Shown here in pieces: positions 45,289 through 54,514 of a stretch of 64,000 nucleotides of DNA. The DNA is from Actinomycetes bacterium (GTDB taxonomy: Bacteria > Actinomycetota > Acidimicrobiia > Acidimicrobiales > Ilumatobacteraceae): the NCBI GenBank assembly GCA_021414085.1, contig JAIOPC010000007.1:124001-188000 (forward strand). The letters are read 5' to 3'. Position 1 is the stretch's first letter; each line of letters opens with the position of its first letter. The notes under the pieces are model-generated. The model saw only the letters and a list, made by a program, of their open reading frames with translations, was not told where the DNA came from and did no database searches. Made by a program: the position numbers and the translations under genes.

Positions 45289-46340
45289 GCGGGGTAGACG
45301 TCGATGTCGGTGGCCTTCACGGTGGCATTGATCTCGTCACCAAGCTGTAAGTGCAACGCATCAAGGGCCGCGGTAGTGATCTCCGCGGTCAGTGCGAGCG
45401 TGCCGACGATGCCAACTCGCGCGCGATCGCCCAGGCGGTCGACCTCGGCGATCGTGCCGACCCACGAGTTGCGCACGCTCGAATGGGCATCCACGTCGCG
45501 ATTCAGGGCAATCGAGTGCGGACGAATGACGGCAAAGGCCGGTCCAGCTGGCGCGTCGGCAACAATTACGCGCACGCCCGCAGGTGTCGTCAACACGCCC
45601 TCGAGAACGTCGCCAGCGACAAGGTTGACACCGACCAGGTCCGCCACGTATCTAGAGCGCGGATGGGCCGTGACGTCGGCAAGTGTTCCTGTCTGCACAA
45701 TCCGGCCAGCGTCCAAAATTGCAACGCGATCGGCGAGCGCGTAGGCGTCGACCGGATCATGCGTAACCAGTAGTGCTACCCCGTCGAACGTTGCAAGATG
45801 CCGCCGCAAGTCGCGGCGAACCGTTGCGCGTGTGCCGGCATCCAACGCGGCGAGCGGCTCGTCCAACAGCAACATGCTCGGCGAAGTGACAAGCGCTCGC
45901 GCCAGTGCAACGCGCTGCGCTTGGCCACCAGACAGCGCGGGCGGACGCTGGCGTGCGTAGTCCATCAGCCCGACACGATCGATCCACGCTGTCGCCATAC
46001 GACGCGCCTCCGCCGCCCGCATGCCACGCGCACGCAGCCCGAACGCCACGTTCTCGAGCACTGTCATCTGCCGGAACAGCGTGTAGTCCTGAAACACAAA
46101 CCCGATCTCTCGTGTTTCGGGCGCTCTCAACGTGCCCGAGGATGGTTCGTCGAGCGCCACCCCATTCAGCTCGATGCGGCCAGCATCGATCGGGCAGAGG
46201 CCTGCCAGGCAACGCAACAACGTCGTCTTGCCAGAGCCGTTGGGGCCGAGAAGCGCAACCACTTCCCCCGGCTGCACATCCAGCTCGACCTGCAAGTCGA
46301 GTGTGCCCAGCCGATGCGTGATCTCCGCGTGCAGGCTCAC
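45285..46340 (-). CDS. modC: molybdate ABC transporter ATPase ModC
   Basis: A 351-residue ABC ATPase. Walker A GPNGSGKTT at about 33-41, signature LSGGQAQRVALARAL, Walker B MLLLDEPLAALD, and a C-terminal TOBE domain (about 285-350) that binds oxyanions in ModC proteins. It energises molybdate import through ModB. The GTG start overlaps the modB stop by 4 bases, and its own stop overlaps the PadR-type regulator start by 4. Confidence 0.92.
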   Translation of the reverse strand: MSLHAEITHRLGTLDLQVELDVQPGEVVALLGPNGSGKTTLLRCLAGLCPIDAGRIELNGVALDEPSSGTLRAPETREIGFVFQDYTLFRQMTVLENVAFGLRARGMRAAEARRMATAWIDRVGLMDYARQRPPALSGGQAQRVALARALVTSPSMLLLDEPLAALDAGTRATVRRDLRRHLATFDGVALLVTHDPVDAYALADRVAILDAGRIVQTGTLADVTAHPRSRYVADLVGVNLVAGDVLEGVLTTPAGVRVIVADAPAGPAFAVIRPHSIALNRDVDAHSSVRNSWVGTIAEVDRLGDRARVGIVGTLALTAEITTAALDALHLQLGDEINATVKATDIDVYPA

Positions 46341-47161
46341 AACAACACCCGCGGCGCTTCGCCTTCGCCACCGGCAAACCAGCGGTCGCGCAGTCCGATG
46401 AGAACCGCAAAGGAAACCGCGATGAGAACCAACGCGAGCACGATCGCTTGCTCAGGATTGGTGTCCAGCGCGAGGTACACCGAAAGCGGCAGTGTCTGTG
46501 TGGTGCCGGGAAAGTTGCCCGCAAACGTGATTGTCGCGCCGAACTCGCCAAGTGCCCGCGCCCACGCCAGGACTGCGCCAGCTGCGAGAGCGGGACGAAT
46601 GGCTGGCAGCGTGACGCGGCGGAACGTGTACCACGACGAGGCGCCGAGCGTTCGCGACGCATCCTCCAGGCGCCCGTCGAGTTGGCGCAATGCAGCTTCA
46701 ACCGTCACAACGAGGAACGGCATGGCGACGAAGGTCTGTGCGACGACGACTCCAGCCGTGGTGAACGGCAACCGAAAGTCGAACCAGCGATCGAGATACT
46801 GTCCGACAATTCCGCGGCGGCCGAGCGCAAAGAACAACGCAACGCCGCCGACAACAGGTGGAAGCACCATCGACAGCGTGCACAGCGCGCGCACGAAACG
46901 GCGACCGGGAAACTTCACCCGCGCCAGCAACCACGCGAGGGGCACTCCGAACACGATCGACAGAGCGGTAGCCCACACCGAACAGATCAGCGACAACTTC
47001 AACGCGGTCAACGACGCGTCGTCGGTGACGTATTCCGCGGCATGCGACCACGGTGCTCGCCACAACAACCCGATCAGTGGCAACGAGAAGAACGCAACCG
47101 CGATGGCGGCAAGCGCCTTCGCCGGAGCGGGAAATGTCGATCCAGAGCGACGGGCGTTCAC
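46337..47161 (-). CDS. modB: molybdate ABC permease ModB
   Basis: A 274-residue permease with about six helices. The ABC coupling loop is RTLGASSWYTFRRVTLPAIRPALAAGAVLAWARALGEFGATITFAGN, typical of ModB/CysT-type permeases including the GEFGAT motif. The GTG at 47161 was chosen because it overlaps the modA stop (GTGA); a longer open frame upstream runs through modA and has no membrane-protein character. Subunit of ModABC. Confidence 0.93.
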   Translation of the reverse strand: MNARRSGSTFPAPAKALAAIAVAFFSLPLIGLLWRAPWSHAAEYVTDDASLTALKLSLICSVWATALSIVFGVPLAWLLARVKFPGRRFVRALCTLSMVLPPVVGGVALFFALGRRGIVGQYLDRWFDFRLPFTTAGVVVAQTFVAMPFLVVTVEAALRQLDGRLEDASRTLGASSWYTFRRVTLPAIRPALAAGAVLAWARALGEFGATITFAGNFPGTTQTLPLSVYLALDTNPEQAIVLALVLIAVSFAVLIGLRDRWFAGGEGEAPRVLL

Positions 47162-47943
47162 CGTGCGAGAAAACCGAACAAGGCGAGAATTGCTTGCCCC
47201 TGCGCACGGGCAACGAAGTCGACGAAGGCTTGCGCTGCCGCAGCGTTCGGTGCCCCTTTGGTCACAACCATCGGATAGTTGCTGATCACGTTGAGACCGC
47301 TCGGTATCTCCACTCCCTCGGCCGCGTCGCCGGCGGCGATCACGTCGGTCACAAACACGATGCCAGCATCGGCCTCGCCCGCAGTCACTTTCGTGACGAC
47401 ACCTTTCACCTTGTCTTCGAAGCTCTTCGCCGTCACGGTTACGCCGGCGTTTGCGAGAATCGTTGACGCTCCTTTGCCACACGGCACCGTGTCCGCGCAC
47501 AGCACGACGATCAGGTCGGGGTCGGCGAGATCTGCGAGGTCAGCGATGCCCTTCGGGTTGCCGGGCTCGACGATGATCTGAAACGTGTTCTTGGCGATGA
47601 CGATGGGGTCGCCGTTGTTTTCACCGGCATCGATCAGCTTCGTCATGTTCGAATCATCAGCAGATGCGAAGACGTCGGCGGGCGCACCCTGTGTGATCTG
47701 GGTAACAAGATCGCCAGAACCGGCGAAGTTGAAAGTGACGTGCGCGTCGGGGTACTCCTCAGTGAACGCTTCCCCAATAGCCGTGAACGCTTCGGTCAAC
47801 GATGAGGCTGCGAATACAACGACCTCGCCGCTGATCGCCGCACCATCACTTGACGGTTTTGTGTCGTTGTCGTCGCCGCAAGCGACGGCGAAAACACCCA
47901 TCAGGGAGGCAAACAGAACCGACAAAGCGAGTCTTAGCCGCAT
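47158..47943 (-). CDS. modA: molybdate-binding lipoprotein ModA
   Basis: A 261-residue substrate-binding lipoprotein. Signal peptide with lipobox ending at Cys22 (FAVACGDD). Mature protein: VVFAASSLTEAFTAIGEAF (the AASSL motif contacts molybdate), FNFAGSGDLVTQITQGAPADVFASAD, and GVVTKVTAGEADAGIVFVTDV. This gives the order modA-modB-modC-padR. It supplies molybdenum for molybdoenzymes, none of which lies in this window. Confidence 0.93.
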   Translation of the reverse strand: MRLRLALSVLFASLMGVFAVACGDDNDTKPSSDGAAISGEVVVFAASSLTEAFTAIGEAFTEEYPDAHVTFNFAGSGDLVTQITQGAPADVFASADDSNMTKLIDAGENNGDPIVIAKNTFQIIVEPGNPKGIADLADLADPDLIVVLCADTVPCGKGASTILANAGVTVTAKSFEDKVKGVVTKVTAGEADAGIVFVTDVIAAGDAAEGVEIPSGLNVISNYPMVVTKGAPNAAAAQAFVDFVARAQGQAILALFGFLAR

Positions 47944-48033
47944 CTCGGCACAATAGTTACAGATTGACTAATTGCGCAACTCCCTCGCCAACAGCGCGCT
48001 CACTGCGGCGCCGGGTCCGAATAGCCTGCGGCC

Positions 48034-49464
48034 GTGCGCAAGCAAACCGGCGATGTCGAACTGATCCAGGTGTTCGCTCCCGACGACGCGGCGTTGTGGA
48101 CGGGTGCCGAAGCGGCGAGCTCCGAGCCGTTCAACGCGTCTACTGGTCAACCACTGTCGTATCGCCGCTTCGCACTCGCGAGCGCCGTCGCTCTGTTGGC
48201 GGCGATCGTCGGCGTCATCGCTCTCGGCGACGACGAGAACTCCAACTCGGCAGCCAGCACGACGACGCTGGCCGTCCCAACAACACTGCGGTCACTCCTC
48301 GACCCGACACCGAATGCAAGCCCGACCACCCACTACCTGATCGACGACCCGTCGCTCACCCCGTACTCGGCCGACATCGTCACGCCGCCGGCCGACGGCG
48401 AACAGGTTCAGGTCTGGACAAATGGATTGCCAGTCGGCCCGATCGTGATTATTGCGCTTCACCCTCACAGCTTCGAGTCGTATGGGATCGTCGGGGCATC
48501 CCGCGATCTCGTCGACGGAATTGAGATTGTGCGGCCAACGGCGCAGCCCGACACGGCAATCAGCGAGTTTGCAGTCGATGACAACTGGTCCGTCGCTGTT
48601 CGCGCCACTCGCTTGGAAGACAGCGAGGTCGCCCAGATCGTGCACAGCATCCAAGTAGTCGATGGCGAGTTAGCGGATGGCTCTGCGGTGATGGACGCAC
48701 TCGGTCTCGGCCGAACATTCGAAGCCGAGTCGCTCGACGACCTGATCTTCGGTCGCGTCGAGTCGTCGGTGCGCTACCTCACCGCCGATGGCGAAGTCGC
48801 AACGCTGCGCAGCGCAACAGGTATCTCCGCGAACCGACTCGCAGGCGTCCGATACTTGGCAATCGACGCCCAGATGTTCTTCTACGACTCGATGTACGGA
48901 CGATTGGCCGACACCGGCGACATCATCGTGGTGTGGGAGGAGGAGGGTCGATTGTTGAGCTTCGTCGCGCCAGGTGAACTCGACGAGGTCATCAGGCTGC
49001 GCGGTGCGGTGCGAGCGGCCACCGAGCAGGAATGGTCGAGCATGCTGTACGGCCTGCGCCCCGACTACACGCTGGGAGATTTCGAAACGCTGGCGACTGG
49101 GTTTACAACCAGTGGCGAATTCTGGGCCGCGGGACCGCAAATCGCCGAACGCGCCGGTCGCACCGAGTTTCTTTGGTGGTGGACCGTGCCGGGTCGGCGC
49201 AACGTCACCGATAGCACCGCCACGTCGACCGGTGTTGGGAGTCGGCCGCAAGTCGACACATTGGTGGTGCCCGGAGGAATGTTTGTCTTTGTCACGCAAC
49301 CCGGCGAGGGCGGTACCGTCACGGTCCGCACTGCGACGGGCGTCGAGTTGACGGCCGAGCTGGCGCAACCGTTCGCCGAAAGCGAAGTGTTCATGGCTGT
49401 CGTGCGTGTCGAAGAACCCGGGCTCGTGACCGTCGCGATCAACGGATTGGAGGTGGCGGTGTGA
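48034..49464 (+). CDS. membrane-anchored hypothetical protein
   Basis: A 476-residue protein with a cytoplasmic N-terminus of about 45 residues, one membrane helix (RRFALASAVALLAAIVGVIAL), a Ser/Thr-rich linker and a large extracellular part of about 390 residues rich in beta strands. It resembles anti-sigma-factor-like topology but no known anti-sigma motif or sigma factor gene is seen. GTG start; 90 bases divergent from modA. It overlaps the DUF6206 gene by 4 bases (GTGA at 49461-49464). Function unknown. Confidence 0.7.
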   Translation: MRKQTGDVELIQVFAPDDAALWTGAEAASSEPFNASTGQPLSYRRFALASAVALLAAIVGVIALGDDENSNSAASTTTLAVPTTLRSLLDPTPNASPTTHYLIDDPSLTPYSADIVTPPADGEQVQVWTNGLPVGPIVIIALHPHSFESYGIVGASRDLVDGIEIVRPTAQPDTAISEFAVDDNWSVAVRATRLEDSEVAQIVHSIQVVDGELADGSAVMDALGLGRTFEAESLDDLIFGRVESSVRYLTADGEVATLRSATGISANRLAGVRYLAIDAQMFFYDSMYGRLADTGDIIVVWEEEGRLLSFVAPGELDEVIRLRGAVRAATEQEWSSMLYGLRPDYTLGDFETLATGFTTSGEFWAAGPQIAERAGRTEFLWWWTVPGRRNVTDSTATSTGVGSRPQVDTLVVPGGMFVFVTQPGEGGTVTVRTATGVELTAELAQPFAESEVFMAVVRVEEPGLVTVAINGLEVAV

Positions 49465-50357
49465 GCCAAATCGACTTCGCCCAGGTTGAGGCGGCCGTCG
49501 CGCAGGCGATCCGGCGACGCAGCACAGCCGACCTGCAACTGCTCGGCCACGGCGAGATCAGCGTCGTGATGGCATGGCCGGCCGGCGCGCCGGTCGCGGC
49601 CGTCAAACGCGTGCCGCCGTTTCGCGACCTGGCACGCGCGCAGCAGTACGTCACGGTCTGCGACGACTTCTTCGCAACGCTACGCGCGGCCAACGTCGGC
49701 ATTTGGCCGACGACGCTGCACATCCACGAGCGCCCCGATGGGCGTGCCGTCGTGTACCACCAGCAACCGATCGCCGACATCACGCAACTGGGCAGCAATG
49801 TTCTGCGGTCGGCAGCGCCGGCAGATTCTCATCCACTGCTCGACGCGATTGTCGATGCCGCCGCGCGGGTTTGTACTCGGACGCTGGGATTCGATTGCCA
49901 GTTGGCCAACTGGTTGTGGGACGGCAGCACCGCCACGCAGATCGATTTCACGTCGCCCTTCGCGCTGACCGAGAGCCGCGACGACTTGCTGTACGACACG
50001 CACACGTTTCTGCAGGAGTACCCCGTGGTCGTGCGGCCGTATTTGCGCAAGGAGTTCACGTCGCTACTGCGCCGGTTCACCTCCGCCGAGGGAGCGCTCG
50101 CCGACATGGTGGCCAACATGATGAAGGAAGGCCTCGATCAGTGGGTCGACCCTGCGATCAACACGATTAACTCCCGGTTGGGCATCAACCTCAGTAGGGA
50201 GAAAGCGCAGTGGATGTACGACAACGATCGCAAACTGCTGCCAACGGTGCTGAAGATAAAGAAGGTGCAGCGCTGGTGGCTGACGCACACCGGCCGCAAC
50301 TACGAACAACTACTCCCCGAGAAGACGACCTACGAATTGCTGGCACGCGAGCACTAG
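49461..50357 (+). CDS. DUF6206-like protein
   Basis: A 298-residue soluble protein. GHGEISVVMAWP, AVKRVPPFRDLARAQQYV and CQLANWLWDGSTATQIDFTSPF give the impression of a degenerate kinase-like fold (compare a phosphotransferase N-lobe and Asp-containing catalytic region), and overall it matches the look of DUF6206. Function unknown. Co-translated with the preceding membrane-anchored gene through a GTGA overlap; 4-base overlap with the convergent sulfatase. Confidence 0.65.
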   Translation: MSQIDFAQVEAAVAQAIRRRSTADLQLLGHGEISVVMAWPAGAPVAAVKRVPPFRDLARAQQYVTVCDDFFATLRAANVGIWPTTLHIHERPDGRAVVYHQQPIADITQLGSNVLRSAAPADSHPLLDAIVDAAARVCTRTLGFDCQLANWLWDGSTATQIDFTSPFALTESRDDLLYDTHTFLQEYPVVVRPYLRKEFTSLLRRFTSAEGALADMVANMMKEGLDQWVDPAINTINSRLGINLSREKAQWMYDNDRKLLPTVLKIKKVQRWWLTHTGRNYEQLLPEKTTYELLAREH

Positions 50358-51889
50358 ACGGGCGCCTCGACGGCGCGCAGTGGCAAGGCCATCGCCGGTT
50401 GGTGATCCCACAGGTCGGCGAGCAAATCACCGCGTAGCGCGGCAAGCGCTGGGTCGGCCCAGCGGTTCTCGCGCTGCAGCGGATCGTCGGCCAGGTTGTA
50501 CAACTCGCCCTCGGTGCCATCGTGCGCGGTGCCGGGCAGGTACGCCGAGCACACCCACCCGTCGCGGGTGATTGTGCGCAGGTGCACACCGACGCCCCAC
50601 AGTTCGCTGTCCCATTCGGTCAGCACTCGCTCGAAGCCGCGCGCATCGGCGTCGCCATCGTCGAGCGGCAGCGCCTTACCTTCCATCCAGGGAGCGGCGG
50701 GCAATCCGGCGATCGCGCAGAACGTCGGAGCGAGGTCGATCAGTCCAACCGGCCGAGTAACTGTCGCTGCGGTTGAACCCGCCGATGCAGCCGGCCGCCA
50801 GATCAGCGGTAGCCGCATGAGACCGTCGACGTGGTACGGACCCTTGAACATCAAACCAAAGTCGCCACCAAGTTCACCGTGATCGGTGGTGAAGATGATG
50901 TCGACATCGTCGTCCCACCCACGCGAAGCGATTGCCGCCAGTACTCGACCGATCGCTTCGTCGATCAACTCGCACTCCACTGCATTCAACGCCGTGACCT
51001 CGCGCAGCTGATCGGCCGTCAGCGTTGACGGTTTCCACTCGAGCGGTGCCTCGTAGTTGCTGACCATGCGGCCGTCGTACCACGCACGCCAGTGGCGCGG
51101 TTTGGCATCCAGCACTCGTTCTCGTTCAGAGGCGTCCGCGATGTAACCGGCCGGCAGCGGCACCTCGCGCCAATCGATGCGACCGACCTCGCTGGCAGGT
51201 GGATCCCATGGGTGGTGCGGATCAGGGAAACTCATCCAGCAAAACCAGTCGTCATCAATGGGAAGCGAATCGAGCCAAGCGATCGTGCGATCGGCGACCC
51301 AATCGGTGTGGTACCACTCGCGCGGGATGTTGTTCTTCCACGCTTGCGGTGCGCCGGTGTCGCCGCCACCCATGGCATTGACCTCCAGCGCTGAATCGAG
51401 CACCGGGTAGAACATGTTGACCACTTCTGGGTGGGTGGCCGCCAACCAACGCGCGTAATGCAACGGACCGGCGGCACCGTGTGTTGCCGACTCAAAGTGT
51501 TCGAAACCGCGGTGCGGGCCAAACGTGGCAGCGCGAGAGAACCCGTTCTCCGGGAAGCGCGCAAAGGCATCGAGAAAGGGCTCGAAGTGCGGCTTGCCAA
51601 TGATGGCCGTGCGATAACCAGCGTCGGCCAGTACTTCCGCGACCGAAGGGGCGTCCTCCGATAACGGCACCCCATTCATCCACACGCCATGTGTGCTCGG
51701 GCATTGTCCGGTCAGCATCGTGCTGCGCGAGGGCATGCACACCACGCTCTGCGGATGCGCACGCTCGTAGCGGATGCCTTGCGCTGCCACGGCATCGATC
51801 ACTGGAGTGCGTGCAATAGTTCCGCCGTTGCAACCCAGCGTGTCGTAGCGCTGCTGATCGGTAGTGATGAACAGAATCTTGCGGCCCAT
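50354..51889 (-). CDS. type I sulfatase (Cys-type)
   Basis: A 511-residue sulfatase without signal peptide. MGRKILFITTDQQRYDTLGCNG holds the metal Asp pair; the CxPSR motif VVCMPSRSTMLTG supplies the Cys to be converted to formylglycine; IIFTTDHGELGGDFGLMFKGPYH gives further metal and substrate residues. It hydrolyses a sulfate (or possibly phosphonate) ester. The formylglycine-generating enzyme is not in the window. The ATG shares one base with the stop of the SRPBCC gene (TGATG). Last gene of a five-gene minus-strand operon (DsbA-like, TetR, MBL, SRPBCC, sulfatase). Confidence 0.9.
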   Translation of the reverse strand: MGRKILFITTDQQRYDTLGCNGGTIARTPVIDAVAAQGIRYERAHPQSVVCMPSRSTMLTGQCPSTHGVWMNGVPLSEDAPSVAEVLADAGYRTAIIGKPHFEPFLDAFARFPENGFSRAATFGPHRGFEHFESATHGAAGPLHYARWLAATHPEVVNMFYPVLDSALEVNAMGGGDTGAPQAWKNNIPREWYHTDWVADRTIAWLDSLPIDDDWFCWMSFPDPHHPWDPPASEVGRIDWREVPLPAGYIADASERERVLDAKPRHWRAWYDGRMVSNYEAPLEWKPSTLTADQLREVTALNAVECELIDEAIGRVLAAIASRGWDDDVDIIFTTDHGELGGDFGLMFKGPYHVDGLMRLPLIWRPAASAGSTAATVTRPVGLIDLAPTFCAIAGLPAAPWMEGKALPLDDGDADARGFERVLTEWDSELWGVGVHLRTITRDGWVCSAYLPGTAHDGTEGELYNLADDPLQRENRWADPALAALRGDLLADLWDHQPAMALPLRAVEAPV

Positions 51890-52284
51890 CAGACGCTTGC
51901 CTCCATCTGTCGTTTCAGCTCCCGGCACGCAGCCGCGGTACCGCCGCCGATAACCATCGCCATCGTGCGCGGGTCGGCTTCCGTGGAGTACACAACCAGA
52001 CATGTTTCGTCGCCAAGATCGATGACATCGATCGTGCCGCGGTGGTGTTTGAAGATCGGTGTCGTAATGCGGTACTGGAAGCGGCGTTGGGTGTCGTCGC
52101 ACACGAGAATCTCTTCCGGCATGGGGATACCGGTGGCCGTCACGATCGTGCGCATGTTGCCCTCAACCGTGCACTCGACGATGCCCGGGAACCAAGTGTG
52201 CAACTTGGTCGCGTCGCCGGCCAGCGCCCACACCACGTCGGCCGGGCGCGCAATGCGGATCTCGTGACGAATCGTGCCGTACAT
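51889..52284 (-). CDS. SRPBCC (START-like) family protein
   Basis: A 131-residue single-domain polyketide-cyclase/START-like protein: IRHEIRIARPADVVWALAGDATKLHTWFPGIVECTVEG at the N-terminus, ETCLVVYSTEADP, and a long C-terminal helix. The fold has a deep cavity for hydrophobic ligands. Both ends are joined to neighbours by one-base TGATG overlaps, so it is firmly part of the sulfatase operon and may bind its substrate or product. Confidence 0.8.
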   Translation of the reverse strand: MYGTIRHEIRIARPADVVWALAGDATKLHTWFPGIVECTVEGNMRTIVTATGIPMPEEILVCDDTQRRFQYRITTPIFKHHRGTIDVIDLGDETCLVVYSTEADPRTMAMVIGGGTAAACRELKRQMEASV

Positions 52285-53108
52285 CAGAGCTGCACGCTCG
52301 TGAGATCGTCGCCGAGCACAACACTGCCGGCGAAGTGGGCAGCAGCGAGCGCCGACCACTCGCTCTCCTGCCCGCGTTGCATTGCAGGCACGTAGTGGGT
52401 CAGTACGAGAGTTGTTACGCCAGCCCTGTGCGCAGTCTGCGCCGCCTGCTCGACAGTCGAGTGGTAGTCGAGGATGTCCTGCAGGCGGGCACTCGGCACC
52501 TTCTGCACGAGGTCGCCGCGAATGACGGCTTGCACATACGCATCGGCGCCGAGGCACAGCTCGTCAAGCGTCGCGCACGGAACGCCGTCGCCCGCCAGCA
52601 CGGCGGCGCTTCCGCCAGCTTCGATACGAAAGGCGATCGTGGGCTCGACCGGCTTGTGCTCCGTCGCGCCAACCCGCACGGTCGCCGAACCAACGCTGAA
52701 CACATCCGCGGCGCTCACTTCGTCGACCGCAACCGAGGGACCTTCAGTGAGGTCTGCATGATGATCGATCCTGTAGCGAACATCGCGCGATAGCGACGCC
52801 AGGGTGAGCTCGACGACTTCGCGAGTTCCGACCGGCCCGTAGATCGTGAGTGGTCGTGGCATCGGGCTCATCACCCAACGGGTGGTGATGACATCACCCA
52901 GGTCGCTGATGTGATCGCTGTGCAAGTGCGTCAGGAGCAACGCGTCGAGCATCGGGGGCAGGAACCCTGCCGCGGCCAAACGCATCAGCACGCCGCGGCC
53001 ACAATCGACCAACACGGTCAGCCCATCGGCGGTGACCAGTGTTGCCGGCCCGGCTCGGTTCGGGTCTGGCAGCGGACTGCCTGTTCCCAGCAGCGTGATG
53101 CGCATCAT
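52284..53108 (-). CDS. MBL-fold metallo-hydrolase (RNase Z/arylsulfatase-like)
   Basis: A 274-residue metallo-beta-lactamase-fold hydrolase. It starts [20 protein letters not shown], with the zinc motif LLLTHLHSDHISDLGD, and further metal ligands in ATEHKPVEP, LAGDGVPC, DYHST and VLTHYVP. The form resembles the RNase Z-like branch that includes alkylsulfatases and phosphodiesterases. In a sulfatase operon a small-molecule ester is more likely than tRNA as substrate. ATGA overlap with the TetR gene, TGATG with the SRPBCC gene. Confidence 0.85.
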   Translation of the reverse strand: MMRITLLGTGSPLPDPNRAGPATLVTADGLTVLVDCGRGVLMRLAAAGFLPPMLDALLLTHLHSDHISDLGDVITTRWVMSPMPRPLTIYGPVGTREVVELTLASLSRDVRYRIDHHADLTEGPSVAVDEVSAADVFSVGSATVRVGATEHKPVEPTIAFRIEAGGSAAVLAGDGVPCATLDELCLGADAYVQAVIRGDLVQKVPSARLQDILDYHSTVEQAAQTAHRAGVTTLVLTHYVPAMQRGQESEWSALAAAHFAGSVVLGDDLTSVQL

Positions 53109-53749
53109 GGCGTAACCGGCACGTTCACCAATGCCGTGATTGAGTGCACCAAGGCGGCCGCGATTTGCGTCGCCGACAGCCCTTGGTCGTCGCGCATCAA
53201 CTGCACTGATTCATACGACGCGAGCACATCGATGCTGGCAACAACATGTGCGGCGGTCGACTTACCCATCGCTCGCAACTCGGGCGCGAACAGCTGGCGG
53301 AGTTGCTCGCGCCAGAAGGCACGGGCCGTCGCCAGCTCGGCAGCGATCAGTGGCTGAAACGGAGCTCGCACCCGGGCAACAGTGCCGACCGACGCGATCG
53401 CGTCGAACAGCCGCAGGCGTTGTTCGACGAGCCGCCGCACGCGCTCGGCGATCGGTGCCGCGCTAGCTGTGTCGAGCTCTGCAAGCGGAACCACCCGGTG
53501 GTGGTGACGAGCGACCGCCACCCGCACGAGGTCGTCGATGTCGTCGAAGTACCGAAACAACGATCTGGGTGACAGGCCAGCGCGTTCGGCGATCTGGTCG
53601 CTTGAGGGATCGAGGTTGCCGCTGGCGTACAGCGTGAGCATCGCGTCGACGACTGCCATCCGGTTGCGTTCCCGAATTGCGTGGCGCCCATCCTCAGCAG
53701 CGCCCGCTGCCGTCTTCGCCGCGCTCGGCCGCACCGCAGTGATCGTCAC
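53105..53749 (-). CDS. TetR-family regulator of the sulfatase region
   Basis: A 214-residue TetR-type repressor. Residues about 25-70 are the [43 protein letters not shown]. The C-terminal part (about 80-214) is the helical ligand domain. GTG start overlaps the DsbA-like gene stop (GTGA). Likely to control this operon and perhaps the divergent sulfatase, through the imperfect palindrome at 54476-54494. Confidence 0.88.
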   Translation of the reverse strand: MTITAVRPSAAKTAAGAAEDGRHAIRERNRMAVVDAMLTLYASGNLDPSSDQIAERAGLSPRSLFRYFDDIDDLVRVAVARHHHRVVPLAELDTASAAPIAERVRRLVEQRLRLFDAIASVGTVARVRAPFQPLIAAELATARAFWREQLRQLFAPELRAMGKSTAAHVVASIDVLASYESVQLMRDDQGLSATQIAAALVHSITALVNVPVTP

Positions 53750-54459
53750 GTGCGCTCCACGCCCGAGCGACCGACGTTGATCACTTCGCCGCGGTCGACG
53801 CTGACCCAGTCGCGACCTTCGATGTATGGCGTGAACGCGCTGACAATCGCGCGCTCGTCGGCAGCAACCTTTGGGCGCTGCATCTCGTAAAGATGCGGGA
53901 ACTCCAGCCATGCGGTCACCGCGTTCCACAACCGCAACGCAGCCTCGCCCGTCGGTGGGTCGAGCAATACCGGACCGAACAATGTCTGCCCGTCGGCGAA
54001 GATCAACGTCGGTACGCCGTAGCCGCCCGCAGCAACAACCTTGTCGTGCTCGGCGCGCACTTCGTCGTGCGTGGTCGGGTCGGCGATGGCGGCATCGACG
54101 AGTGCCGGGTCGAGGCCGATCTCGGCCATCAACTCGCGCGCCACAACCGGATCGTGGGGTTTACGACCCTCCACATGCAGAGCCTTGCCCGTGCGGGCAT
54201 ACCAGGCGTCGATCAAGGCCATGTCGGTGCGGCGCAGCAGCGCGCCGATGCGCATGAGCGACCAGCCGTAACTCCACTCGCGCTCCCACGGGTGCTTCTT
54301 GCCCTCGCGCCGATTGATTTCCTCAAGGCTAAAGAAGCACCAGTTGACGGTGAGGCCGAGCTGATCGCGCACGTCGCGCATCCACAGCGACGTTTGGTAC
54401 GCCCAAGGACACATACCGTCGTAGTGGAAGTCGACCGTCGTTGGCGCTGAAGCAACCAT
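53746..54459 (-). CDS. DsbA-family thioredoxin-fold protein with CPWA site
   Basis: A 237-residue DsbA-like protein: [22 protein letters not shown] at the N-terminus, the helical insertion, and [18 protein letters not shown] with the cis-proline loop. The active-site motif is CPWA, so the second Cys of a CxxC redox pair is missing. This recalls 2-hydroxychromene-2-carboxylate isomerases or the mycothiol-dependent DsbA-like group rather than a disulfide oxidase. No signal peptide; probably cytoplasmic and thiol-cofactor dependent. First gene of the five-gene operon, divergent from the second sulfatase. Confidence 0.82.
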   Translation of the reverse strand: MVASAPTTVDFHYDGMCPWAYQTSLWMRDVRDQLGLTVNWCFFSLEEINRREGKKHPWEREWSYGWSLMRIGALLRRTDMALIDAWYARTGKALHVEGRKPHDPVVARELMAEIGLDPALVDAAIADPTTHDEVRAEHDKVVAAGGYGVPTLIFADGQTLFGPVLLDPPTGEAALRLWNAVTAWLEFPHLYEMQRPKVAADERAIVSAFTPYIEGRDWVSVDRGEVINVGRSGVERT

Positions 54460-54475
54460 CGCTGCAACGTAACAG

Positions 54476-54504
54476 TTGACAGTCACTCTGACAAGTCCTA
54501 CCGT
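54476..54504 (+). promoter_or_regulatory. TTGACA promoter and TetR-like palindrome before sulfatase gene
   Basis: TTGACA at 54476-54481 is a consensus -35, with a 17-base spacer to a weak -10 TACCGT at 54499-54504, ahead of the ATG at 54515. The same stretch is an imperfect palindrome, TTGACAG (54476-54482), five bases, CTGACAA (54488-54494), which fits a TetR-family operator covering the promoter of both divergent units. Confidence 0.45.
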
Positions 54505-54514
54505 AGGCGCCCTG

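Noticed and set aside
45798-47285. 495-codon plus-strand frame across modC, modB and modA
   Set aside because: Spans three clear ABC genes on the other strand and gives an Arg/Ser/Thr-rich product with no fold-like pattern.
47944-48033. Possible ModE-like or sigma-70 elements upstream of modA
   Set aside because: TTGCGC with CTATTG at 17 bases is weak and the TAGT/ACTA repeat is only four bases; no site can be claimed.
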